Source: Pseudeuparius sepicola
Lineage: Eukaryota; Arthropoda; Insecta; Coleoptera; Anthribidae
Assembly: GCA_963920635.1 (NCBI GenBank)
Contig: OY987300.1
Coordinates: 59,107,415-59,171,414 of the forward strand
Direction: 5' to 3'
DNA length: 64,000 nucleotides
Each line of letters opens with the position of its first letter. The first letter of the stretch is position 1. Below are positions 27,259-36,842 of this stretch, piece by piece. Made by a program: the position numbers and the translations under genes. The notes beneath the pieces were generated by a model, which ran no database searches, was not told the origin of the DNA, and was given only the letters and a program-made list of their open reading frames with translations.

Positions 27259-27468
27259 GTAAGCATCCCGGCCTAACCTGTTATTTTACACCGGATTACC
27301 GTAAAACAAAAAAGTACTAAATGTAAAATCAATCATTAATCAAAATCAGAGCGGGGACCATTAGGCAGGAAACGTGAAATTAAGAAAGGCGGTAATTAGG
27401 TTACAAATGGGAACCAGTTGCTTGCGAGGCGGCCGCCAATTTTCTTGGGGAAAAAACCGTTCGAGGAG

Positions 27469-27575
27469 AGTAGTTAAGTAAAGCGGATCCTGGCTCAAAG
27501 ATGGCCGCCATATGTGAGCCAGCTTCCGCATAAGGGTTTTGAGCCTGAGCCAGGATCCGCATAGGGTTTTCGGGG
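27469..27575 (+). repeat. Polinton left terminal inverted repeat
   Basis: 107 bp pairing with 43259-43365 with one mismatch, at the T/C in the final AGGGTTTTCGGGG. The repeat itself contains a perfect 15-bp inverted pair, GCGGATCCTGGCTCA (27483-27497) and its complement (27546-27560), so each terminus could fold into a hairpin. Confidence 0.95.
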
Positions 27576-27705
27576 ATAAAATCTAGCGGTGGGGGGGATT
27601 TGTGTGGGGGGATCCCCTCCACTTTTTTTAGTATATATTTCGATGGTTGATTGGTAAAGTAGTACACAGTTCTCACTTTTAACTTAACTAAATAAGATTA
27701 AAAGT

Positions 27706-28026
27706 ATGGCATCGTTTGTGACCCATTTAAATAACAGTTTGTTCCTGAAGAAATTCATTAGGGTCCAAGATTTGGAAGTCAACCGAAAGTTTGAGGTACA
27801 TGCATTTACGAAAATAAACACCAAGTTCGGCGAGAAGATATCCTTGGAATTCGACGATTTCAAAACAATTTTACCGCAAAGGTTCACGGTAGAATTTACA
27901 GAAGAACGAATTGAGCAAGTAAACAAGGACATTTTCAACGGGCGAAAGTATTATCTTATTAGTTATGGACCTGTCGGGAAAACAACTAATATTCAATTTT
28001 CCGTCCAAGAACCGGAACAGCTATAA
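27706..28026 (+). CDS. small Polinton OB-fold-like protein
   Basis: A 106-residue ORF, the first gene inside the left terminus. The pattern VNRKFEVHAFTKINTKFGEK followed by an LPQRFTVEFTEE stretch and a C-terminal YYLISYGP segment resembles a short beta-rich protein recurrent near Polinton ends, which I would compare with single-domain OB-fold ssDNA-binding proteins. That match is from recall of the pattern and not proven. It lies on the opposite strand to the capsid module. The start MASFVTHLN is the first Met in frame. A role in DNA binding during replication would be plausible but is inference. Confidence 0.6.
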   Translation: MASFVTHLNNSLFLKKFIRVQDLEVNRKFEVHAFTKINTKFGEKISLEFDDFKTILPQRFTVEFTEERIEQVNKDIFNGRKYYLISYGPVGKTTNIQFSVQEPEQL

Positions 28027-28339
28027 AAATACTTTGGAGTCTCACATTCGAAAATTACAGAAACTAAAATATGAAATTGATATATATGAAATTAATAAGA
28101 ACTTTAAACAATTAAAAATAAAATATATATAGCATAAGAGATGTTTCATTTCTTCTACCCATAGTAAATTAATAAAATAACAAACTACCCAGCAGGTGTA
28201 CAACAAAGTAATAGTATAAAAAAAGTGCAAAACTGAAACTTGAATTAAAACCAAACACAATTTTTTCTTGCAGCTTGATGTAGCTCCAAACAAAAAATAA
28301 TAATGCCTAATGATAAAAATTCTAACAAAAATAATAATT

Positions 28340-28990
28340 TCTGTGCCCTCTAAGGAAGTCCATACATAGTCCCCATGCAAATTCCCCATGTAAAGTCCCC
28401 ATTTTAAGTCCCACTTAAGCCGCCCACTTTAGACGCCAACTTTCGACGCCAACTTTCGACGCCAACGTCTCAGTTGGATGCAGTACTTTTATAAGGATCT
28501 ACTAAGTAGGAGGAAGCTTTTCAGTTCCCACCTACAATTCTATAAACAGCCAATCCAGCGCAGATAGTGACTCGAACCATTTTTGGCATAATTCCAGAGA
28601 AAGTTAACCCTTTCAGAGTTTTACACCCGACTGTTCAAATTAGTTACACCTTCACCTGGTTTTAGTACCTTGAATCTTTTTGTGCCGAGTCAACAAAAAT
28701 GCAGACAAGTTTGCCCCCTTTTACTTTTATAGCAGGCTGTTCACATTCTTTAGACTTTCACCTGTTTCTAAATCTTCTTGCGCGACCCTTCCTTCAAGGG
28801 ATAATCTTACATAACAATGATCCACTTTTAAATGTTTTTTGTCAGACTTTTTTTTATAGTCCTGTAAATGGCATGTTATAAAAATTTACTGCCTGGTAGT
28901 TTTATAGCAGACTGTTCAAATTATTTAGATTTTCACCTGCTTGTAAATCTTCTCGTGCGACCCTACCTGAGATTTTAATAAAAAAAGGCT
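28340..28990. repeat. decayed direct repeats between Polinton genes
   Basis: Noncoding stretch with short repeats. TTTCGACGCCAAC-type units occur near 28440-28467. A roughly 110-bp segment containing CTGTTCA...TTTCACCTG...AAATCTTCT..TGCGACCCT occurs at about 28730-28790 and again at 28905-28970, with a further partial copy near 28630. No gene is supported here. Confidence 0.6.
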
Positions 28991-29239
28991 TTCAATGTTA
29001 AAACTTAAATGAGAATATTTTGCTGTTATTGTTATTTTGATAAAAAAAACTGTGTACATTATTAATATTCCACTTAAAATTCCTCGATAAAAATATTGCT
29101 TTAAAGTGGGTTAGTAAGGAATAGGTAAACAAAACTAAACAAGAAACCAGTATATAAATAAAACAAACTAAAATTAATTAATGTTTTGTTTTATTAAAAT
29201 AATTCATATATTTTGTTACAATAAACTTATATACAAATA

Positions 29240-29767
29240 TTAGCACTGTCGTTGTCTGCGTAGACGGTCGAACCAGCCTTCATAATATGCATAATTATAA
29301 GTCGTTCGATTTCGTATTATGTCCTCATTATTCGCAAATCGAAAATACCCTGCCACATAGCCAGATTCGTATTCGATTTGACGCTGATGATTAAACCACC
29401 CTGCGTAGTACGCCTTATTATATGCAATGATATCAGATTTAGCCATGTAAATGTCATTAGCGTTCGCAAAACACTGACCGTATCTGATCCATCCATCTTG
29501 ATATCCTGCACCATATTGAACTTTATCCATTTTCACGTCACCCTCCAGAAAACGCCTATTCTTACCAGCCTGATGATCAAACCATCCCGCGTATAAACCT
29601 TCATTATAGTGCCTCACATGAGTGTCCCTTAATCGCCTAATTGGATTTGCGTTTTCTTCCGTTTTCCACTGACCATACGAACTCCATCCTGCACTGTATC
29701 CATCATCTGTCACTTTTCTTTTATTCTGAGAATACATCTCAACGAGTGTTATAAACTTTTGCCACAA
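29240..29767 (-). CDS. GWF-repeat protein of the Polinton, function unknown
   Basis: A 175-residue ORF built from degenerate repeats: GYSAGWSSYGQW, YNEGLYAGWFDHQAG, YGAGYQDGWIRYGQ, NKAYYAGWFNHQ, ESGYVAGYFRF and YAYYEGWFDRLRRQ. Each unit has a Tyr, a small residue, Gly-Trp/Tyr and an aromatic residue, alternating between a WF/DxQ form and a WxxYGQ form. There is no signal peptide or membrane segment. I do not recognise a named family. The regular aromatic spacing suggests a small helical or beta repeat fold. It stands alone on the minus strand between the OB-like gene and the spliced plus-strand gene. Confidence 0.6.
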   Translation of the reverse strand: MWQKFITLVEMYSQNKRKVTDDGYSAGWSSYGQWKTEENANPIRRLRDTHVRHYNEGLYAGWFDHQAGKNRRFLEGDVKMDKVQYGAGYQDGWIRYGQCFANANDIYMAKSDIIAYNKAYYAGWFNHQRQIEYESGYVAGYFRFANNEDIIRNRTTYNYAYYEGWFDRLRRQRQC

Positions 29768-30153
29768 TTATCTAGCTGAAGCAATATTTAATTCTTTGTA
29801 TTGAATTGAATTTAGTGAATTTTGTTAAGGATGTGGCTGCCTTTTATATTTAACGTAAGCATTGCCTATCCCCACTCAACAGCGTTGTCGTCTAATTAGA
29901 AAATAGAGCAATTTGAAGTAGAAAATTTTTTGGCAACGCCGAAGGGGTGGAGTTACCCCCACTCCCACCAGAGCAAAGTTAACGCCTAAATTAAAAAGTA
30001 GCAACGTTGAGAGCCATCCCCACCAACGCATTCATTTTAAAATCTACAAAAGGGTGTAGAAATTCAGCAAAAGCATCAGTTTTCTAAATTTTGTTGAATT
30101 GTGTTCGAGTTTTGTCGTGTGTTATTTTTAAATTTATTACTTTGCTTATAATT

Positions 30154-31110
30154 ATGAGTGTGTTCCAAACTAAGGCGATTGTCCACTACAATGCTGTTGT
30201 GAGGGTAAGTCAAAACTTATTTTTTTATAATTATTAAATACGTTATTTCAATTTGCTTCGAGAAACTATTTTGCTTTTTCGCATCAGAAAATTTTTAGCC
30301 AACTTTTTTCTTGTTAGCCGCAAGTTGGAGATTTTCTTATGCGAAAAATATTTTTTTATTTGCGATATACTAACATTCAATAATTATTATAGTCACCATC
30401 TGCTTATAATCTCATCGAGACGCTTGCGGCAGAGGGGTCAGTTGAAAATTCATCTGAAGAAAACAATGTTGATCATGTAAGTAGACATGTTTATGAATTC
30501 TAACAAATAATAAATGTTTATCTTATACTTATAGTATTCCGAAGTGGACGATGAAAGCATTAGAAGCGCAACATCGTTTGCTGTGTCGCAGATCGAGCGT
30601 GAGCTGGCACATGAACAATCGGTATATGTACAGCCTGCACAACCTGCCGAATCGGCACATGTGCAGCCTGCGCAATTGACATATGTACAGCCTGAACAAC
30701 CCGCACCTGAATATGAGCAACCCGCGCAACCTGCAGGGCATGCGTCGCCTGCTCAGTCTGAGCAAACCCACCGGCAGAACGTCTCCAGTCCTGTGAGGAC
30801 TGTTGGGAAAAATATGGAGACGTTGAGAGCGGTTTATAACAGGGGGCGCCGCACAAACAGGTTTCCGGATGACAGCTTCGATTTTGAAGATCCAACAGCT
30901 GGAGGACGTCACAATTTGGAACTTAATAAAGTGCTGGAAGATAATGTTGTCGTCTTACAGCTTCAAAGTAATAAGCTGGCCAAAAACAAGGCTGGTTTAA
31001 AAAATAAAATAGATAGGTTAGATAAATTAAGAAAAATTTTAGTAAATAGGATTAGTATAATAGAAATAGATGAAGCGCGTGTGAATAAAATATTAACTAG
31101 TTATAAGTAA
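30154..31110 (+). CDS. three-exon Polinton gene with Gln/Pro repeats and a coiled coil
   Basis: I reconstruct exons 30154-30204, 30393-30476 and 30535-31110, total 711 bp and 236 residues. Exon 1 starts MSVFQTKAIVHYNAVVR and ends AGG|GTAAGT. Intron 1 has a TACTAAC branch-like motif and ends TTATTATAG. Exon 2 ends CAT|GTAAGT. Intron 2 ends TTATAG. All junctions are phase 0 and the frame stays open. The middle of the protein is a degenerate QPAQ-rich repeat (HVQPAQLTYVQPEQPAPEYE). The C-terminus is Leu/Lys-rich and likely coiled coil (NKAGLKNKIDRLDKLRKIL). Function is unknown; an oligomeric structural role is a guess. Confidence 0.65.
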
Positions 31111-31219
31111 GCATAAGTTGAATCATATATATATAATATTACACATAGTTTTAAACCAACGCTTTGTTATTCATTTCTCACCCAATACCATTATAAACAC
31201 CAAGCAATAAAATTTTATT

Positions 31220-31900
31220 ACGTGCAATACAGAGTCGCTCGGTAGCTAAATACAAAAGTAATATTTTTCTCCTAAGCAGACCATACTTTAGCATAAGCGT
31301 ACGTGCACACTTCCGGCTGAGGGAGATGTAAGAAAGGTAAAAAATATAGTCAGGGGATTTTACATAGCGATCGTCCTCGCTCGAACTCGCACGGACAAGC
31401 GGTAGCAAGCGGATACCTAAAATCCCAGAACATTTGTAGTATCAAACTGTAGTTTTTAAGTAAATATTTTATTAAACGTTTATTTTCTTATATTCGAGAA
31501 TTTAATTTAAATAATAATAATAAAACAATTATCCAATAATACATTTCATTTACAATAATACCAATGGTCTAGTTTTTGCACCTGTTTTACATATTAAGCA
31601 TGTATCTTGCCGAAAAGCTATGCTTTAGCATAACCGTACGTGCACACTTCCGGCTGAGTGATGTAAGAAAGGTAAAAAATACAGCCAGGGGATTTTACAT
31701 AGCGATCATCCTCGCACGGACAAGCAGTAGCATGCGACTACCTAAAATCCCAGAACATTTGTAGGTATCAAACTGTAGTTTTTAATTAAATATTTTATTT
31801 CACGTTTATTTTCTTATAGTCAGGAATTTAATTTAAATAATAATAATAAAAACAGAATTATCCAATAATAATACATTTTATTTACAATAATGGTATAATT
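31220..31900. repeat. tandem duplication next to the zinc-binding gene
   Basis: Two copies offset by about 340 bp share the block CGTACGTGCACACTTCCGGC ... GGTAAAAAATA ... GGGGATTTTACATAGCGATC ... CCTAAAATCCCAGAACATTTG, at about 31280-31440 and 31625-31765. The sequence TTTTGCACCTG..TTTACA.AT.AAGCA at 31573 repeats at 31909 within the 3' end of the neighbouring gene. The duplication therefore took the tail of that gene with it. The first copy is a noncoding remnant. Confidence 0.75.
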
Positions 31901-32382
31901 TTTGCACCTGCTTTACACATCAAGCAGGTGTCTTGCCGAAAAGCTATGTAAAGCTTTTCTTTACAGGCACTACACCGCATGAATCTTTGCAAAGGCATTT
32001 CTGTCAAAGAAAAATGTAAAGTTTCATGCCGATGCTTCGCATTGTCGGTGAAACCATTCAGGGAAACCTCTGTAAAATCTACCACATACGCACGGTAACA
32101 ATTTAGGCACAAACGCGCCCTTTCTGTTACCTTTACATATGCGGCAGATACACAGAGGCCCCCCACTGTCCAGTTATTATAACCCTCGCTCGGGTTAATG
32201 GGTACACTTTTCGCCACGACGGAGTCATCGCGGCCAACGTCTACCCCTTCATCTTCGTCACTAGCATCATCGTCGTCAATGTCGTCGATGTCTCTTCTCA
32301 ATTCTGCAGGCACCGTTTTCTCAATCTCTTCTTTTTCTTCTAACGCAAGTTGGTATAGGGAATTATTTATGGAGGCAGCCAT
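31882..32382 (-). CDS. Cys-rich zinc-binding Polinton protein
   Basis: A 166-residue ORF. Residues 30-50 form a strongly acidic stretch (DDIDDDDASDEDEG). The C-terminal half has paired cysteines C92-x2-C95, C137-x2-C140 and C153-x2-C156, plus histidines at about 118-120, arranged like a treble of zinc-binding knuckles. Family not recognised; a zinc-stabilised protein- or nucleic-acid-binding role is inference. It is transcribed away from the repeat block and its 3' end was copied into the adjacent tandem duplication. Confidence 0.6.
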   Translation of the reverse strand: MAASINNSLYQLALEEKEEIEKTVPAELRRDIDDIDDDDASDEDEGVDVGRDDSVVAKSVPINPSEGYNNWTVGGLCVSAAYVKVTERARLCLNCYRAYVVDFTEVSLNGFTDNAKHRHETLHFSLTEMPLQRFMRCSACKEKLYIAFRQDTCLMCKAGAKIIPLL

Positions 32383-32837
32383 TGTTATTAAATTTAATTT
32401 GTTTGGAGAAAAACTGTAACTGATGTCTATTGAGATATCTCCAGAGTTTTTATAGTCTAAAACATCAACCTGTACGAGATGTCTAGGAGGGGATCCTAGT
32501 GTTTTATGTCCTATTTAAATATATGCTATAAAAAGTGATACATTTTTTTAAATTTTAATTCATCCGTTTCAGAAAACTGTATTTTTTGCTGTTTTTTATT
32601 TTGAAATAAATGGAACAACTAATCTGCATATTTGAGTTATTCCAAATTTCATAAAGATTGCAACTACTGATTTTCTTTTATGAATTGACGTGTAATCAAT
32701 ACAATGAAAATATTAGATTTTTAATACAGGTCGTGCCCTCTATTTCTGTAGGGAAACAACTACAGTCGTGCTTCAAAAGTACTACCAATTGATCGATATT
32801 TCGCCGAATACTTTACCCTTGCAACAGGTATGCGCAA

Positions 32838-34853
32838 GGGGGTTCGAAAGATACCGCTGGGTGGTTCGAAGGCCCCGCCGTCGAGGGCGCGCTATGAGTC
32901 TCAGGAACGCGGCGGCTGTCACAAAGAGAGAGATGGGAGATATGGAACTGAAAATTTGGAGCACTCCAAAGGCAAATGATCTAAAGGCAAAGGCAAATGA
33001 TTCAAAGGCAAAGGCAAATGATCGGAAGGCAAATGATTCGAAGGCAAAGGCAAATGATCCAAAGGCAAAGGCAAATGATCGGAAGGCAAAGGCAAATGAT
33101 CCGAAGGCAAAGGCAAATGATCGGAAGGCAAAGGCAAATGATCCGAAGGCAAGTGATCCGAAGGCAAATGATCCAAAGGCAAATTAAAAATATAGTATGA
33201 ATGTATTGTAACAATGTGTTAGTATATAATAAAGATAAAATTAAGTATAATTGTCAGTGTTTTATTCCCCACCTACGTGATGTATATGTGTGATATTTGC
33301 GGTACAACATTTTGTAGATCGGATAGTTTTACAAGACACAAGAATATTCACAGAACTATTATTTTTATGTGTGAATTCTGTAGTAAAACGTTTTCGAGAA
33401 AAGATAACTTAAAAACTCATAAAAGAATCCACCAACTTCAAAACGACTTAGTTGTTAGCGAGGTCGTTGGATACAACGATTCGAAAGACGCGATGCAAAT
33501 CCATCAGCAGGGGGTTCGAAAGATACCGCTGGGTGGTTCGAAGGCCCCGCCGTCGAGGGCGCGCTATGAGTCTCAGGAACGCGGCGGCTGTCACAAAGAG
33601 AGAGATGGGAGATATGGAACTGAAAATTTGGAGCACTCCAAAGGCAAATGATCTAAAGGCAAAGGCAAATGATTCAAAGGCAAAGGCAAATGATCGGAAG
33701 GCAAATGATTCGAAGGCAAAGGCAAATGATCCAAAGGCAAAGGCAAATGATCGGAAGGCAAAGGCAAATGATCCGAAGGCAAAGGCAAATGATCGGAAGG
33801 CAAAGGCAAATGATCCGAAGGCAAGTGATCCGAAGGCAAATGATCCAAAGGCAAATTAAAAATATAGTATGAATGTATTGTAACAATGTGTTAGTATATA
33901 ATAAAGATAAAATTAAGTATAATTGTCAGTGTTTTATTCCCCACCTACGTGATGTATATGTGTGATATTTGCGGTACAACATTTTGTAGATCGGATAGTT
34001 TTACAAGACACAAGAATATTCACAGAACTATTATTTTTATGTGTGAATTCTGTAGTAAAACGTTTTCGAGAAAAGATAACTTAAAAACTCATAAAAGAAT
34101 CCACCAACTTCAAAACGACTTAGTTGTTAGCGAGGTCGTTGGATACAACGATTCGAAAGACGCGATGCAAATCCATCAGCAGGGGGTTCGAAAGATACCG
34201 CTGGGTGGTTCGAAGGCCCCGCCGTCGAGGGCGCGCTATGAGTCTCAGGAACGCGGCGGCTGTCACAAAGAGAGAGATGGGAGATATGGAACTGAAAATT
34301 TGGAGCACTCCAAAGGCAAATGATCTAAAGGCAAAGGCAAATGATTCAAAGGCAAAGGCAAATGATCGGAAGGCAAATGATTCGAAGGCAAAGGCAAATG
34401 ATCCAAAGGCAAAGGCAAATGATCGGAAGGCAAAGGCAAATGATCCGAAGGCAAAGGCAAATGATCGGAAGGCAAAGGCAAATGATCCGAAGGCAAGTGA
34501 TCCGAAGGCAAATGATCCAAAGGCAAATTAAAAATATAGTATGAATGTATTGTAACAATGTGTTAGTATATAATAAAGATAAAATTAAGTATAATTGTCA
34601 GTGTTTTATTCCCCACCTACGTGATGTATATGTGTGATATTTGCGGTACAACATTTTGTAGATCGGATAGTTTTACAAGACACAAGAATATTCACAGAAC
34701 TATTATTTTTATGTGTGAATTCTGTAGTAAAACGTTTTCGAGAAAAGATAACTTAAAAACTCATAAAAGAATCCACCAACTTCAAAACGACTTAGTTGTT
34801 AGCGAGGTCGTTGGATACAACGATTCGAAAGACGCGATGCAAATCCATCAGCA
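32838..34853 (+). repeat. three tandem 672-bp repeats (32838, 33510, 34182)
   Basis: The period is exactly 672 bp, and the ORFs repeat with identical translations in each copy. Each unit holds a GC-rich 80-bp block starting GGGGGTTCGAAAG, a minisatellite of AAGGCAAAGGCAAATGATC-type units, an AATAAAG motif and a two-finger C2H2 ORF. The last unit runs into an ATPase fragment instead of another GC-rich block. The absence of visible divergence means either very recent amplification or an assembly artefact. Confidence 0.9.
32945..33186 (+). repeat. KAKAND-encoding minisatellite, copy in repeat unit 1
   Basis: Tandem 12- and 21-bp units (GGCAAATGATCxxAA and AAGGCAAAGGCAAATGATC) that read KANDxKAKANDxK in one frame. 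Equivalent tracts lie in repeat units 2 and 3 (about 33617-33858 and 34289-34530) and, inverted, at about 39178-39410. The reading MGDMELKIWSTPKAND... runs 84 residues on the minus strand (39429-39175). It would be a highly basic protein, but codon-periodic repeats also open other frames, so coding status is unproven. Confidence 0.6.
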
Positions 34854-35171
34854 GACAGTTTCACTTCCAGTAGAAAACCTAGATATTGTGCAAGAAAGTA
34901 GTGCTAAATCTAAACACGGTGTACTGTTTCCAAACTCATTTAGGGCAATTTTTTGTGGACCTAGCGGATGTGGAAAAACCAACGCTTTACTTAGTTTAAT
35001 ATTTAATGAAAACGGACTAAAATTCGAGAATATTTACTTGTACAGTAAGTCACTGTACCAACCCAAGTATCAGTTATTGCAAGACGTGCTTAAACAAGTT
35101 AGTGGCGTTGGATATTTTCCCTTTAACTCAAACGATGATGTAATTGGTCCATCAGAGGCTAGAGAAAATTC
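34264..35171 (+). repeat. 908-bp inverted duplication, left arm
   Basis: Starting at CACAAAGAGAGAGATGGGAG, this arm matches the reverse complement of 38534-39441 almost base for base (one indel seen in an A run). It covers the KAKAND minisatellite, the zinc fingers and the ATPase N-terminus. The 3.36 kb between the arms holds the ATPase C-terminus, DUF8207, coiled-coil and integrase genes and the 222-residue ORF. Confidence 0.9.
34624..35171 (+). pseudogene. truncated zinc-finger-ATPase duplicate
   Basis: On the + strand two C2H2 fingers (MYMCDICGTTFCRSDSFTRH and CEFCSKTFSRKDNLKTHKRIH) run in frame through a linker into the N-terminal part of the packaging ATPase, including Walker A (GPSGCGKT). 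Homology to the minus-strand gene stops at AGAGAAAATTC (35171), before Walker B, and the frame continues into unrelated sequence. It is a broken duplicate and cannot encode a working ATPase. It shows, however, that the fingers and the ATPase share one reading frame in this copy. Confidence 0.85.
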
Positions 35172-35203
35172 AAAAAAACCCATATTTGTAGAACGTTGTT
35201 TTA

Positions 35204-35872
35204 TTAAACCAACCTTCTCCTATACAAATCAGCCAACAGAAACTCTTTGTAAAAACAGAAGAGTTCAAAAATACAAAAGGTTTCTATACTAAATGTAATA
35301 TTACATAATATTAATATAATGTCTGTTTCATTTAAGTTACTACTTACTACTAGATGATTGACTTTATCTAAGAAATTACAATAGAAATCATAAAAATCAA
35401 AGCGGAGCAAAAAGCCAAATCTCAAAGATGCACTTATGCTAACGTTTAACAATTCAAAAATATCTGCCTCGGTAAAATAAACATACACATTATTTTTTCT
35501 AAGCGACACGTGCTGATTTCCATCGGCGTCAATCACCGTACTTAGAACCATACGTGAGTCGAATCTGGCAAACATTGGAGCTCCACCATTATTAATAAAT
35601 TCACATACATGTTCCAATAATTTATTCCATTCAGAGTAGTTCAAGGAAATTACTGTCCGATCATGACAAAGGTATGTGATGATTACTGCTGGCTCAAAAT
35701 ATTTCTTGAGACTCAACCCTGTATGAATGAATAATCCATTAGTTGATTTGATCGGAAAACATGCTGCCAAAAGCAAAGAATCTTCTACAATATCATTTTC
35801 ACTGCTGCTTACATCGGATTCGTAACCACTGTCAGACATTTTGGCGGTTCGTTCACCGAGAGAACTACACAA
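35204..35872 (-). CDS. Polinton protein of unknown function (222 aa)
   Basis: The ORF overlaps the 3' end of the integrase gene by 8 bp. A second in-frame Met begins MSDSGYESDVSSSEND, an acidic Ser-rich opening common in such proteins, and may be the true start. The body has a region with FIHTGLSLKKYFEPAV and WNKLLEHVCEFINNGG, and a hydrophobic C-terminal third (FGFLLRFDFYDFYCNFLDKV). I recall similar proteins in Polintons next to integrase but no assigned function. Its stop lies 33 bp from the inverted-repeat junction at 35171, so the natural C-terminus could have been altered. Confidence 0.6.
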   Translation of the reverse strand: MCSSLGERTAKMSDSGYESDVSSSENDIVEDSLLLAACFPIKSTNGLFIHTGLSLKKYFEPAVIITYLCHDRTVISLNYSEWNKLLEHVCEFINNGGAPMFARFDSRMVLSTVIDADGNQHVSLRKNNVYVYFTEADIFELLNVSISASLRFGFLLRFDFYDFYCNFLDKVNHLVVSSNLNETDIILILCNITFSIETFCIFELFCFYKEFLLADLYRRRLV

Positions 35873-36809
35873 TGTTTGTTTCGCTTATCCACGAGTCGTG
35901 GCTTTTATCTAACCCGAGCCATCGCACAAGAACTTTCCCCCTCCTCCTTTGAAGCACTTTTTCCACCAAATAGATGTCAGGATTTGCCACTTTTTGCAAT
36001 TCTTCATTATAAAAACCACCCTTTATAGCTCTTCCACGTAAATCTTCTAACAAATATGTGGGAGGATTGGTGTGTTGTACTTTGATTATTTTGAACAACT
36101 CCGTTGTCCAATTAGGTCGATATCCCTTGTCAAATACATGTCTAGCTTTACTTATTCTCACAATGTCACCCTTCCTAAATTTACGAGTTTTGAAAACTTT
36201 TAAGTGACTGTTGTACACATTGGTGACTAAATGTTGCTCGTTGTTTTTGTTAACTTCACCAGGCTTCATTTGTATCGTTCTATGTTTCCTATTATTGTAC
36301 TCATTTACTACAGTAGGCAAAATATCAATCCACCTATATTTTCCATTTAGACTGAAATACTTGAATAATTTTTCTTTCAAAGTTCGTATTACTCTTTCCA
36401 CTATAGCTGCCTTTTTGTCGGTAAATGTACTGTAGTGATTAATTTGAAAAGTTTTCATCAATTTCTGGAATTCAGAGTTGTAAAATTCTTTGCCCTGATC
36501 GGTTTGTAAATTGTGAGGCTTGCGTCCCCCACTGTTTTTTAAAATATCTTTAAAAGCCTTTGTAACATCTGCTCCAGACTTGGATTGTAGCGGTCTACAC
36601 CAGACATATTTGGAGAAAGAGTCAATTACAACTAATATGAATTTATTACCTCTATTACAGTAAGCATATTGATCTAACTGAGCAAGATCGGGTTGCCAAA
36701 GATCATCTAAGCCTTTGATAATAGTTCGACGTCGAGGATAATTTTTTCGAGCTGGTTTATGGAGTTCCCTAACTAACCGAACTTTTTCATCACTATGACC
36801 GAAATTCAT
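35865..36809 (-). CDS. INT: Polinton integrase, retroviral (rve) type with chromodomain
   Basis: A 314-residue DDE integrase expected to join the element ends to target DNA, leaving 6-bp duplications. Core residues visible are D41 (LWQPDLAQLD), D104 (LQTDQGKEF) and E138 (AAIVERVIRTLKEKL). The linker and SH3-like region follow (RKFRKGDIVRISKARH, PPTYLLEDLRGR). A C-terminal chromodomain at about 277-313 carries YLVEKVLQRRRGKVLVRWLG and ends DSWISE. The start MNFGHSDEKVRLVRELHKPA is usual for this lineage, so the gene looks complete. It sits between the coiled-coil gene and the 222-residue ORF. Chromodomains may bias insertion to particular chromatin; that is inference. Confidence 0.95.
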   Translation of the reverse strand: MNFGHSDEKVRLVRELHKPARKNYPRRRTIIKGLDDLWQPDLAQLDQYAYCNRGNKFILVVIDSFSKYVWCRPLQSKSGADVTKAFKDILKNSGGRKPHNLQTDQGKEFYNSEFQKLMKTFQINHYSTFTDKKAAIVERVIRTLKEKLFKYFSLNGKYRWIDILPTVVNEYNNRKHRTIQMKPGEVNKNNEQHLVTNVYNSHLKVFKTRKFRKGDIVRISKARHVFDKGYRPNWTTELFKIIKVQHTNPPTYLLEDLRGRAIKGGFYNEELQKVANPDIYLVEKVLQRRRGKVLVRWLGLDKSHDSWISETNIV

Positions 36810-36842
36810 TGTTCAACTGCTCAATTCCAACTTAAAATGAAA

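Noticed and set aside
32838..32880. tRNA-like B box (GGTTCGAA) in the GC-rich module
   Set aside because: No acceptor stem, anticodon arm or A box at the right spacing; the motif occurs twice by chance or internal repetition.
32768..33187. 139-residue plus-strand ORF as a complete gene
   Set aside because: Only its first 23 codons are unique; the rest is the repeat unit, whose frame is kept open by 3n-periodic repeats.
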